DNA of 11,626 bases from Chrysochromulina parva (Eukaryota > Haptophyta > Prymnesiales > Chrysochromulinaceae), in contig PJAB01001896.1 in assembly GCA_002887195.1 (NCBI GenBank), forward strand, positions 1 to 11,626. Direction: 5' to 3'. The notes under the pieces were generated by a model. That model was given only the letters and a program-made list of their open reading frames with translations. It had not been told where the DNA came from and searched no databases. The translations under genes were made by a program, and so were the position numbers. Numbering within the stretch: the first letter of the stretch is position 1; every line of letters begins with the position of its first letter. Of the stretch, positions 1-6,587 are shown one piece after another.

Positions 1-181
1 GGTATGTGGGTAGCAGCGCTTGGCGCCGCCGCCCACTCCCGGGACCTGCTCTGTTGTGTCAACCGTGTGGAGGTCATCCCCTCTTAGTGAGGAAGAGCTC
101 AGTGAGCTACCCGAGTGTGTATTGTGTGAACGCCTGGTACGGCGCGCGGAGCGCGGCGTGCGTGTCTTTCTTCTCTCAAAG
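1..181 (+). other. 5' flank of the FAM210-like gene
   Basis: No gene is supported here. The stretch presumably holds the 5' UTR and promoter of the FAM210-like gene. It carries an ATG at 4 that opens a 27-codon frame ending TAG at 85-87, unrelated to the downstream protein. The first bases read GGTATGTG, which resembles a splice donor, but nothing upstream is available to test that. A pyrimidine run (about 163-178) ends AAAG directly before the start codon. Confidence 0.4.
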
Positions 182-685
182 ATGCTGTCCACGTATCTGC
201 GGCTGCGCACAGCGTCCTCGACGCGAGTGTGCCTCCTGTCACGCGCGCCGCCGTGCATTGGGCACCGACCGCTTCGACGCGCACTCTCATCCGCCTCCAA
301 GGCGGCGCCGCCTTCGCCAGAGGAGAAAAAGGGCTCGCCTTTGCCCGAGGAGCAGAAACCCTCACGCTGGGAGCAGATCAAGGCAACATTCCGCGAGCAC
401 GGCCCAGTGTTTGTCGCCTACTACGGCACGACGTGGCTCGGTGGTTTCGGCGTGTGCTGGGCGGGCGTGACGGTTGCGGGTGTGGACGGCGTCGCGCTGC
501 TGCAATACCTTGGTGCGGACTCAGTCATGGATACAAGCAAGCTTTCTCCATGGCTGATCAATGCACTCATCGCGGGGGAGATCAACGAGCTCGCCGACTT
601 TGTGCGGCTGCCCTTTGTGATCGCTACGACGCCAGCTTTGAGCCGCCGGCTCAAGGCGATGCGCGGAGGCTCAACGCCGTCCTAG
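182..685 (+). CDS. FAM210/DUF1279 family protein, probably mitochondrial
   Basis: Encodes 167 residues without an intron. Residues 1-40 are rich in Arg, Ser, Leu and Ala with almost no acid, as expected of a mitochondrial targeting peptide. Residues 41-62 form a Pro/Glu/Lys linker. From about residue 63 the protein follows the DUF1279 (FAM210A/B) pattern: W-x-x-I-K-x-T-F-R-E-H-G-P-V-F, then Y-Y-G-T-T-W, a hydrophobic Gly-rich membrane segment at about 77-105 ending G-V-D-G, and a closing helix with L-P-F-V-I-A-T-T-P. FAM210 proteins are mitochondrial membrane proteins linked to mitochondrial translation and metabolism in animals; the molecular activity is not settled. The ATG at 182 is the only ATG in this frame upstream of the domain, since the open frame to its left begins with TTG. 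The preceding bases are pyrimidine-rich and end AAAG. It converges on the Ala-rich gene. The family call is from motif memory. Confidence 0.85.
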   Translation: MLSTYLRLRTASSTRVCLLSRAPPCIGHRPLRRALSSASKAAPPSPEEKKGSPLPEEQKPSRWEQIKATFREHGPVFVAYYGTTWLGGFGVCWAGVTVAGVDGVALLQYLGADSVMDTSKLSPWLINALIAGEINELADFVRLPFVIATTPALSRRLKAMRGGSTPS

Positions 686-693
686 GAGGACCG

Positions 694-719
694 CGATTGC
701 CGATTCGAAACGGCTATCG
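694..719 (+). repeat. Imperfect hairpin just after the FAM210-like stop
   Basis: CGATTGCCG (694-702) faces CGGCTATCG (711-719): eight of nine positions pair, with an 8-nt loop. It starts 9 nt after the TAG at 683-685, so it would lie in the 3' UTR. It may act in mRNA 3' end formation or stability, but stems of this size also arise by chance in GC-rich DNA. Confidence 0.35.
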
Positions 720-1193
720 TATTACCGGGTATAGTCCTTTTGCACTCGTCGTCGGTATGAGAGTACGGTGGATGCGCAGTGGAGATGAAATCCTTGCGAT
801 CCTGGTGCACTTTTGCAAACAAAACCGGCGGTCCGCCGACGCACGAGTGCCACACCCACACCAACCGCCCAGTTGCGCGTGCCTCGAATGTACGTCCGCA
901 TCGTCCTCGCTCGCGCAAGAATCCTCCGATCTCTTGGATCCGATCTAGCATCTACCGTAACACCACCAACGTCCCGGTGCGGACCTGCGGTCGAGCATGA
1001 AGCATGACGTCTCAACGGCGAAGTGTCGTGTGGAGAGAGACTCCGCGCGAGTCTGAGACAGCGTGGAGGCACGGTACACACCTCTCAGTCCCGCGTCGCC
1101 ACGGCATGGCACACAGGTGCCACGACTTGTGTGCCGTGAGGTGCTGGGCGGGGTGCAGCTGTGCACGTCTCGTCTCCACGGATCATGCGACAT

Positions 1194-1239
1194 GCGAGCA
1201 TGCAGTGTGCACAGCGAGCATGCAGTGCGCATAGCGAGC
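1194..1239. repeat. 20-bp tandem repeat, about 2.3 copies
   Basis: Copy 1 (1194-1213) reads GCGAGCATGCAGTGTGCACA. Copy 2 (1214-1233) matches at 18 of 20 positions, with differences at unit positions 15 and 19. A partial third copy, GCGAGC, follows at 1234-1239. It lies 11 bp beyond the stop codon of the Ala-rich gene, in its probable 3' UTR. No function is evident. Confidence 0.85.
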
Positions 1240-1250
1240 CTCTGCGCGCC

Positions 1251-3743
1251 TCATTGGCTGCTGAGTTTGTCGGCCTGCTTGTCGGACGCGTCCGCCTGCT
1301 TGGTGAGGCCGGCCGCTTTGGAGGCTGCCGCTTTGCTCACCTCCGCTGCCTTCTTGGACGCCTCGGCCGTGATGCCCGCAGCCCTCTTCTCGGCTGCTCC
1401 GGTGATCTTGCCAGCGGCACCCGCGGCATCGGACAGGATCTTGTCAGCCTGCTCCTTAGCCTTGTTCGAAGCTTCAGTCTCCTTGGCAACGCCACCCTTG
1501 GCCTTTTCGACGACTTTGTTGGCCTGTTCGAGCCTCTTCGAGGCCTTGTTCACCTCCTTCTGGTAGCCCTTGATGATGTCCTCGAGCTCCCACTTCCTCG
1601 GGATGTTGAGGAAGAAGGTCTTGTCAAGCGTGACCTTGGTCTCGGCGATCTGGCCTTCGAGGCCCTTGATCTCCTTCGAGATGCCATCGGAGACCTTCTG
1701 GGCGGCGCCCTGCGCGTCCGTTGCAACCTTCAGTTTGGCCGCCGCCTCGCCGTTGATCTCGCCCGCTTTGCCCGATGCCACGTCCTGGATCGCCTTGGCC
1801 TCTGCCTTGGCCGCCGAGAGAATTGACGAAGCCTCCGAGTCCGCCGCTAACGTGAGCGCGGACGCCTCCGACTTGGCCGCCGAGAGCACCGCCGCCGCCT
1901 CGTCGCGCAGGGAAGACGCCTTGGCGCGTGCGTCGGCCGCCGCCTTGGCCTTGGCAGCAGCCGCCTCCTCGGCCGCCTTGGCCTTCGCCGCGGCCGCCTC
2001 CTCGGCCGCCCTGGCCTTGGCCTGCGCCGCCGCCTGCGCCGCCGCCTCCTTCTCGGCCGCCGCAGCCGCCTTGGCCTCAGCCGCCGCCTGAGCCGCCGCC
2101 TCCTTCTCGGCCGCCGCAGCCGCCTTGGCCTTGGCCTCAGCCGCCGCCTTCGCCGCCGCCTCCTTCTCGGCCGCCGCAGCCGCCCTGGCCTTGGCCTCAG
2201 CCGCCGCCTGCGCCGCTGCCTCCTTCTCGGCCGCCGCCTTGGCCTTCGCCTCAGCCGCCGCCTGCGCCGCCGCCTCCTTCTCGGCCGCCGTCTTGGCCTT
2301 CGCCTCAGCCGCCGCTTTGGCCGCCGCCTCCTTGGCAGCCAGCGCCTCGAGCTTCGCCGCCTCCTTGTCAGCGACCTCCTTGGCCTTGAGCTCCGCCAGC
2401 TTGGCTTTCGCAGTCTCCTCCGCAGCCTTCGCCTGCGCCTTCACCTCCGAGCCGGCGCCCTTCGCCGAGGCAGCCTTCGCGCTCTCCTTAGCCGCCTTCT
2501 CGGCGGCCTTTGCCTCCTCGGCGGCCTTGGCCGCGGCGGCCTTGGCCTCCTCCGCCTTCGCCTTGGTTGCCTCGGCGGCCTTGGCCGCGGCGGCCTTGGC
2601 CTCCTCCGCCTTCGCCTTGGCGGCCTTTGCCTCCTCCGCCTTCGCCTTCGCCGCCGCCTTCTCGGTGGCCTTTGCCTCCTCCGCCTTCGCCTTCGCCGCA
2701 GCCTCTTCCGCCTTCTTGGCCTCGGCCGCCTTTTCCTTCGCCGCCGCCTCCTCGGCCTTAGCCTTGGCCTTGGCCTCAGCTGCCGCTGCCGCCCTGGCCT
2801 CCGCCTTGGCCGCTGCCTTGGCCTTCTCCTCCGCCGCCGCCTGTGCCTTTGCCTCTTTCTCCGCTTCTGCCTTCGCCGCCGCCTCAGCCTTGGCTTTTGC
2901 CGCTTCCTCAGCCTTGGCCGCCTTCGCCGCGGCCTCCCCTGCCTTCTTGGCCTCAGCCGCCTTCTCGGCCGCGTCCTTCGCAGCCTTGGCCTCCGCCGCG
3001 GCCGCGTCCTTGGCAGCCTTGGCCTCCGCCGCGGCCGCGTCCTTGGCAGCCTTAGCCTCCGCCGCGGCCGCGTCCTTCGCAGCCTTCTCGGCCTTGGCTA
3101 CCTTGTCGGCCGCGGCCTTCTCGGCCGTGGCCGCCTTTGCGGCCTCCTTCTCGGCGGCCGCCGTTGCGGCCTTCTCTTCGGCATCGTCCGACTTGGCAGG
3201 CGCCTCAAATGAGGGCACCACGATCTTCGGCATGTCCAACTTGGGCATCGAGAGCGCGGGTGCCTCGATCTTGGGCGTGGAGGGCATCTCGATTTTGAGC
3301 ACGGGGAGCGAGGGAACCTCGAACTTGGGCGCCTCGAACTTTGGCATGGAGGGAATCTCGACTTTGGGCATCTCGATTTTGGGTGACTCCACGGTCGGCA
3401 GTGGCAGCGGGGGCGCCGGCGCGGGCGGCGCCGGCGCGGGCGGCGCCGGCGCCGGAGCCGGTGTGGGCTCCAGGTCTGAGGACGTAAAGTAGTCGTTCAG
3501 ATTGATCTCCACGTTCTTCTGGTCCAGGATCGCGCGGTACTTGTCAGACGTCGCCGTCGCCTTGGCCAGCAGCTGCGTGGTCGGCGGGAAGACGCCGTGG
3601 TCGACGACAGCGTCAGGCGACAGCTGAGCGAATGCATGCTGGCCGACAGCGATACGCACGAGTGCCGGCGGCGTCATGCCCAGCGGCGGCGGCGTCAGCA
3701 GCCCGAGCGCCGACGTCAGGACGATGAGGGCCGACGACGACAT
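1251..3743 (-). CDS. 830-residue Ala/Lys/Glu-rich repeat protein with signal-like N terminus
   Basis: I do not recognise the family. Order of parts: residues 1-22 hydrophobic and signal-like (hydrophobic core about 5-16); 23-40 ending H-A-F-A-Q, a possible cleavage region; 41-90 a non-repetitive segment that may be a small real domain; 91-118 Pro/Ala linker; 119-182 a repeated P-K-[IVF]-E-[MVA]-P pattern; about 185-603 almost pure Ala/Lys/Glu helical repeats, including exact 11-residue units and 18/20-residue units; 604-830 a less repetitive helical C-terminal region with an aromatic island around F709-W717. The composition predicts a long charged single helix or coiled coil, comparable in appearance to TolA linkers or LEA proteins; that is resemblance, not homology. 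The start ATG at 3743 sits directly before the signal-like stretch. Secretion or plastid targeting is possible. The frame is open for 2.49 kb, and its reading direction is supported by the non-repetitive ends. It diverges from SKP1. Confidence 0.75.
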   Translation of the reverse strand: MSSSALIVLTSALGLLTPPPLGMTPPALVRIAVGQHAFAQLSPDAVVDHGVFPPTTQLLAKATATSDKYRAILDQKNVEINLNDYFTSSDLEPTPAPAPAPPAPAPPAPAPPLPLPTVESPKIEMPKVEIPSMPKFEAPKFEVPSLPVLKIEMPSTPKIEAPALSMPKLDMPKIVVPSFEAPAKSDDAEEKAATAAAEKEAAKAATAEKAAADKVAKAEKAAKDAAAAEAKAAKDAAAAEAKAAKDAAAAEAKAAKDAAEKAAEAKKAGEAAAKAAKAEEAAKAKAEAAAKAEAEKEAKAQAAAEEKAKAAAKAEARAAAAAEAKAKAKAEEAAAKEKAAEAKKAEEAAAKAKAEEAKATEKAAAKAKAEEAKAAKAKAEEAKAAAAKAAEATKAKAEEAKAAAAKAAEEAKAAEKAAKESAKAASAKGAGSEVKAQAKAAEETAKAKLAELKAKEVADKEAAKLEALAAKEAAAKAAAEAKAKTAAEKEAAAQAAAEAKAKAAAEKEAAAQAAAEAKARAAAAAEKEAAAKAAAEAKAKAAAAAEKEAAAQAAAEAKAAAAAEKEAAAQAAAQAKARAAEEAAAAKAKAAEEAAAAKAKAAADARAKASSLRDEAAAVLSAAKSEASALTLAADSEASSILSAAKAEAKAIQDVASGKAGEINGEAAAKLKVATDAQGAAQKVSDGISKEIKGLEGQIAETKVTLDKTFFLNIPRKWELEDIIKGYQKEVNKASKRLEQANKVVEKAKGGVAKETEASNKAKEQADKILSDAAGAAGKITGAAEKRAAGITAEASKKAAEVSKAAASKAAGLTKQADASDKQADKLSSQ
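2047..2328 (-). repeat. Tandem 54/60-bp coding repeat in the Ala-rich gene
   Basis: The plus-strand marker TCCTTCTCGG recurs at 2047, 2101, 2161, 2221 and 2275, a spacing of 54, 60, 60 and 54 bp. The next related point, TCCTTGGCAG, is at 2329, 54 bp on. The units encode 18- or 20-residue blocks built around A-A-E-K-E-A-A-A-[QK]-A-A-A-E-A-K. The 6-bp length differences keep the frame, as expected from expansion by slippage or unequal exchange under coding constraint. Confidence 0.85.
2517..2624 (-). repeat. Two 54-bp coding repeats in the Ala-rich gene
   Basis: Two nearly identical units begin with CTCGGCGGCC at 2517 and 2571, 54 bp apart. Each encodes an 18-residue block of the form K-A-K-A-E-E-A-K-A-A-A-A-K-A-A-E. 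They lie in the middle of the helical region. Confidence 0.75.
2988..3086 (-). repeat. Three tandem 33-bp units encoding an 11-residue repeat
   Basis: Units at 2988-3020, 3021-3053 and 3054-3086 are nearly identical. Copies 1 and 2 match exactly; copy 3 differs at two positions. A partial copy (about 17 bp matching) precedes at 2971-2987. Each unit encodes the 11-residue block K-A-A-K-D-A-A-A-A-E-A and contains GCGGCCGC. An 11-residue period is typical of group 3 LEA helices and of right-handed or straight coiled coils. Confidence 0.9.
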
Positions 3744-4068
3744 GTATCCTATTATCTCCGAAAGGCGAGAAGCGACGAAATCCGAATTGCGACGTTGGGC
3801 GAAGCGCGCACACGCGCGTCCCGCTTTTGATCACAAGAAAACCATGAAGATACCTGGTGTCAAATGATCTTAGGAACGGTCTCAACTTCACAGTCAATCG
3901 CTTCTTTCACACTAGACCCGCCTCCCTCGGCGGTCACTGGTCCGCACCACATCGCGCGAAGTGCCCGAGCCAGTGAGCCCTCTGGTCTCTGGTCGGCCCT
4001 CGCTTGAGCCCGCCTGACCTCTGCCCGCCCACCACCCTTCCACGCGCAGAACTTTCACACGAGCGACC
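3744..4068. promoter_or_regulatory. Divergent spacer between the Ala-rich gene and SKP1
   Basis: 325 bp separate the two start codons, so both promoters and 5' UTRs should lie here. I see no clear TATA box. It contains an inverted repeat TCACTGG/CCAGTGA (3934-3940 and 3970-3976), a 7-bp direct duplication CTCTGGT (3980-3993) and, near SKP1, a pyrimidine-rich stretch ending in CAG (about 4021-4049). The bidirectional-promoter call is inferred from layout only. Confidence 0.45.
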
Positions 4069-4922
4069 ATGGCTGACGATGCTGGTGCGCGCACTCACCA
4101 CGCCGCCTCGCCCTGCCACCACAGCAGCCCGCGCGGGCCTATGGCCAGAGGCACGCTGCTCGCGTCGCGTGCCGCGCACCAGCCATGGTGTCTGTCCGAG
4201 TTTCCCTCCGCGCTCTCGTCTGCGCCCACGCTCACGCACGCCGCCCGCTCCTCAACCGCCCACTGCAGAGGCGACCGCGGTGAAGCTGAAGTCCAAGCAG
4301 GAGGAGATCTTCGAGGTAGAGAAGGAGGTGGCGTGCCGCTCGATCACGGTGAAGAACATGGTGGATGATACCGGCATGGACGTGCCCGTGCCGCTGCCGA
4401 TGGTGGACTCTAAGATCCTGGTGTGCGGCGCTGCACGTACCTGCCCAGACCACCCCGCTGGGCTGCTCTCTTTGTAGGCGCTTGGCCATGGCCCGCGTGC
4501 GCACGCGGGCGCCCGGCCGGGGGCGTGGGTGGGACCCGCCTGGCTCTCGTGGTCACTTCGCCTGCGTGGCGTGGGCCCGCGCCTCATCCTCCCATCCGCC
4601 CCATCCCGTGCTGCAGATCAAGGTCATCGAGTACTGCAAGTACCACCACAAGGCCGAGCAGGAGTCGCTCCCCGATGACGAGAAGAATGTTTGGGACAAG
4701 GATTTCGTCAAGGTGGACGACGAGACTTTGTTCAACCTCATCCTCGCGGCAAACTACCTTGATATCAAAACGCTCTTGGACCTGACTTGCAAGACCGTCG
4801 CCGACGAGATCAAGGGCAAGACGCCCGAGGAGATCCGCATCCGCTTCAACATCAAGAACGACTTCACGCCCGAGGAGGAGGAGGAGGTGAAGAGGGAAAA
4901 TGCGTGGTGCGAAGAGCGCTGA
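4069..4922 (+). CDS. SKP1: SKP1, adaptor of SCF ubiquitin ligases (three coding exons)
   Basis: Coding exons are 4069-4084, 4269-4420 and 4617-4922, giving 157 residues; human SKP1 has 163. SKP1 bridges the cullin to F-box proteins in SCF ubiquitin ligases in nucleus and cytosol. Exon 1 is only 16 nt; joining its final G to exon 2 gives [12 protein letters not shown], a typical SKP1 start, and the ATG has a strong ACCATGG context. Residues 1-56 hold the beginning of the BTB/POZ fold, though its usual C-terminal V-x-S-x-I-L-x-K-V-I junction reads V-D-S-K-I-L-I-K-V-I here. Exon 3 carries E-Y-C-K-Y-H-H, then W-D-x-D-F, the [12 protein letters not shown] helix, and the F-box-binding C terminus with [12 protein letters not shown] and W-C-E-E-R. 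Introns: GTGCGC-CTGCAG (phase 1) and GTGTGC-CTGCAG (phase 0). It converges on RPL3. Confidence 0.95.
4085..4268 (+). other. SKP1: SKP1 intron 1 (184 nt, phase 1)
   Basis: Begins GTGCGCGC and ends CCACTGCAG. Splicing here joins the 16-nt first coding exon to the body of SKP1 and restores the family's usual N terminus. The intron has no stop codon in the frame of the start codon, so an unspliced message would read on to 4368. Splice sites are inferred from protein continuity and consensus. Confidence 0.85.
4421..4616 (+). other. SKP1: SKP1 intron 2 (196 nt, phase 0)
   Basis: Begins GTGTGCGGC and ends CGTGCTGCAG. Removing it joins S-K-I-L to I-K-V-I-E-Y-C-K-Y, which is continuous in SKP1 proteins. 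Read through, the upstream frame stops at 4475-4477, so retention would truncate the protein. Confidence 0.93.
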
Positions 4923-5208
4923 TGTTTTTCACTAGAGCGATTCGGACCCGACTCCGTCCGAGAGGATCTTCAGTGCGCCACGCCCACGCGGGCTGTGGGT
5001 GTGGGCTGACGACGACGGTTAACGCCGCGCGAGTTGACACGCGCTAGTAAGTAACCACCTCTTGCTGCCACCTCAAGGCTCGCCCCGCGAAGGTGTCCCT
5101 TAACCTAGAAAACAGAATGTTGATACGTAAAAACTCGATTTCGTACGAGCTACGACGTGACTGTGCCAAAAATCGCTGCTTTTAGACCAGAGGTCTCGTA
5201 ACGTTTTT

Positions 5209-5228
5209 TAAGCATAACTAAGCATAAC
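5209..5228. repeat. Exact 10-bp tandem duplication
   Basis: TAAGCATAAC occurs twice in direct succession (5209-5218 and 5219-5228), in the AT-rich middle of the SKP1/RPL3 3' spacer. No function is evident. Confidence 0.9.
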
Positions 5229-5343
5229 GGGCGAGGTTTAACGGTATTGGTAACCCGATAAGCGATAACCAACGCGGGGACCGCGGATACGACGCCGAAT
5301 CCCGAGACCCGGCTCCCGGGCCGCGGCGCACGCGCGGCGCATC

Positions 5344-5362
5344 GCATCGCCATCGGCGATGC
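5344..5362 (-). repeat. Perfect 8-bp hairpin in the probable RPL3 3' UTR
   Basis: GCATCGCC (5344-5351) and GGCGATGC (5355-5362) pair perfectly around a 3-nt loop. Its near edge is 46 nt past the RPL3 stop codon (5409-5411), so it would fold in the RPL3 message. A role in 3' end formation or stability is possible but untested. Confidence 0.5.
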
Positions 5363-5408
5363 CGTCTCGACTCGAGTGGTTCGCGAACGATCACAACGAA
5401 GTACTGGC

Positions 5409-6587
5409 TTACGCGGCAATCTTCTTCTTGCGCATACCCATGAACTTGTTCTTCTCGTCGAGCGTCTGGAAGCGTCCGTGGCCAAACTTGGACGAGGTGT
5501 CGATGAACTTGAGCGTGATCTCCTCGGAGGCGACGCGCTGCGTCTGCTCGAAGAGAGCCTTGCGCAGCGTGAGGACGCGCTTCTTCGGGCCGATGACGCA
5601 GCCCTTGAGCATGATGTAATCCTCATTAATGAGGCCATAGTGCGGCCAGCCGCCCACCGGGTTGATGTCCTTCTCGGTCAGGTCGAACTCGGTCGTCGCA
5701 TTGTTCACGGCGCCGCCTGCGAGGCCCTTGCCGATCTTGTACACCTTCTTGTTCATCTCGGTCCGGTGATGGCAGCCGTTCTGGCCCGCGCGCGGCACGG
5801 ACCACTGCACCTTGGCCGGGTGCCACGCACCAATGACGCCGACCTTGCGCAGGCCACGGTGCGTCTTGCGCGGCAGCCGGTTGACGCCCCAGCGGTGCAC
5901 GACGCCCTCAAAGCCGTGGCCCTTGGTGACGCCGATGACGTCGAGCATCTCGTTCTGCGCGAAGACGGCGTCGATGGGGACGTTCTTCTCGAAGAGGCCG
6001 ACGGCGAAGTCCACCTTGGCGGCAATGTTGCCGCCGTTGACCTGGACCTCCATAATGTGCGCCTTCTTCTGGCCAACTTTGATCTTGCGCACCTGCGTGT
6101 GCGTGATCACGCGCACGACCTGGCAGTACTGCTTGATGCGCGCGAGCTCGGCGTCGATCTCCTTTTGGCCGTCGGCGTACTTCTTGACGTAGCGGGTGAA
6201 GGCCTTCTTCTTCGACTTGTACCAGTTCTTGTAGAAGCGACGCTTGGCCTCGTCGTTGAGGTGCTCCGCCCACACAGTCGTGAGAGCGCGCAGGCCCTGC
6301 GGCGTCTCGACGTAACCCACCACGCCGATGACAATCATCGGCGGCGCCTCGAGCACGGTGACCGCCTCGACCACCTCTTTTGTGTGTGCCTTCGATCCCA
6401 CCTTGTTCACATCGCGCAGGATGTGCGTCATGCCCGCCTTGTATGCGAGGAACGCGGTCAGGTGCGGAGCCTTTGTCTGGTCATCCTTGGGGAAAGTCTT
6501 GCACTTGCCACGGAAGCGGCGCGCGCGCTTGCGGGGCAGAAAGCCAAGGGAGCCGTGGCGAGGACGCTCGAACTTGCGGTGCGACAT
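5409..6587 (-). CDS. RPL3: Cytosolic large-subunit ribosomal protein uL3
   Basis: Encodes 392 residues in one open frame (yeast 387, human 403). uL3 binds 25S/28S rRNA and reaches to the peptidyl transferase centre of the cytosolic 60S subunit. The N terminus [20 protein letters not shown] is the eukaryotic signature. Further landmarks: K-A-G-M-T-H (50-55), G-Y-V-E-T-P-x-G-L-R (91-100), [10 protein letters not shown] (220-229), K-T-H-R-G-L-R-K-V (241-249) with the histidine at 243 that is methylated in yeast, the W-finger region G-A-W-H-P (253-257), and R-A-G-Q-N-G with H-H-R-T-E (266-277). The C terminus is a Lys-rich tail. I chose the ATG at 6587 because the family begins there; in-frame ATGs at 6686 and 6683 would add an Arg/Ala-rich leader foreign to uL3. 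CAG stands 2 nt before the start. Confidence 0.98.
   Translation of the reverse strand: MSHRKFERPRHGSLGFLPRKRARRFRGKCKTFPKDDQTKAPHLTAFLAYKAGMTHILRDVNKVGSKAHTKEVVEAVTVLEAPPMIVIGVVGYVETPQGLRALTTVWAEHLNDEAKRRFYKNWYKSKKKAFTRYVKKYADGQKEIDAELARIKQYCQVVRVITHTQVRKIKVGQKKAHIMEVQVNGGNIAAKVDFAVGLFEKNVPIDAVFAQNEMLDVIGVTKGHGFEGVVHRWGVNRLPRKTHRGLRKVGVIGAWHPAKVQWSVPRAGQNGCHHRTEMNKKVYKIGKGLAGGAVNNATTEFDLTEKDINPVGGWPHYGLINEDYIMLKGCVIGPKKRVLTLRKALFEQTQRVASEEITLKFIDTSSKFGHGRFQTLDEKNKFMGMRKKKIAA

Larger units (their letters stand above)
686..1250. other. Convergent intergenic spacer, no gene seen
   Basis: 565 bp between the 3' ends of the FAM210-like gene (+) and the Ala-rich gene (-). Small open frames on both strands have no recognisable domain and read as GC-rich chance frames. 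It holds a hairpin near 694-719, an inverted repeat GGCACAC/GTGTGCC (1108-1114 and 1129-1135) and a 20-bp tandem repeat at 1194-1239. No tRNA-like fold was convincing. Confidence 0.6.
4923..5408. other. Convergent spacer between SKP1 and RPL3, no gene seen
   Basis: 486 bp holding the 3' UTRs of both genes. A hairpin TCGGAC/GTCCGA (4942-4947 and 4956-4961, 8-nt loop) starts 20 nt after the SKP1 stop. The stretch from about 5098 to 5270 is distinctly AT-richer than its surroundings, with A and T runs and an exact 10-bp duplication (5209-5228). An 8-bp hairpin lies at 5344-5362. I looked for tRNA and spliceosomal RNA signatures in the AT-rich part and found none that hold up. Confidence 0.6.

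Noticed and set aside
694..720. tRNA-like TTCGAA-containing stem after the FAM210-like gene
   Set aside because: The loop is 8 nt, not 7, and no acceptor, D or anticodon arm could be drawn around it.
229..948. 239-codon plus-strand open frame overlapping the FAM210-like gene
   Set aside because: It overlaps a recognisable DUF1279 coding region in another frame and is Arg/Ala-rich without motifs.
722..1081. 119-codon minus-strand open frame in the first convergent spacer
   Set aside because: Arg/Ser/Thr-rich composition typical of chance GC-rich frames, with no domain or neighbour support.
3054..3100. NotI-like GCGGCCGC repeats as possible vector or cloning remnants
   Set aside because: They fall in frame inside the 33-bp coding repeats and encode Ala runs, so they are genomic.
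2125..3492. 455-codon Ala/Ser/Phe-rich open frame on the plus strand opposite the Ala-rich gene
   Set aside because: It is the mirror of GCC/AAG-type codons in the minus-strand gene, with no non-repetitive domain of its own; the minus frame has a signal-like start and structured ends.
5150..5638. Minus-strand open frame of 162 codons crossing the RPL3 3' end and the AT-rich spacer
   Set aside because: Its N-terminal half is an Arg/Ser-rich shadow frame of RPL3 and its C-terminal half shows no domain.
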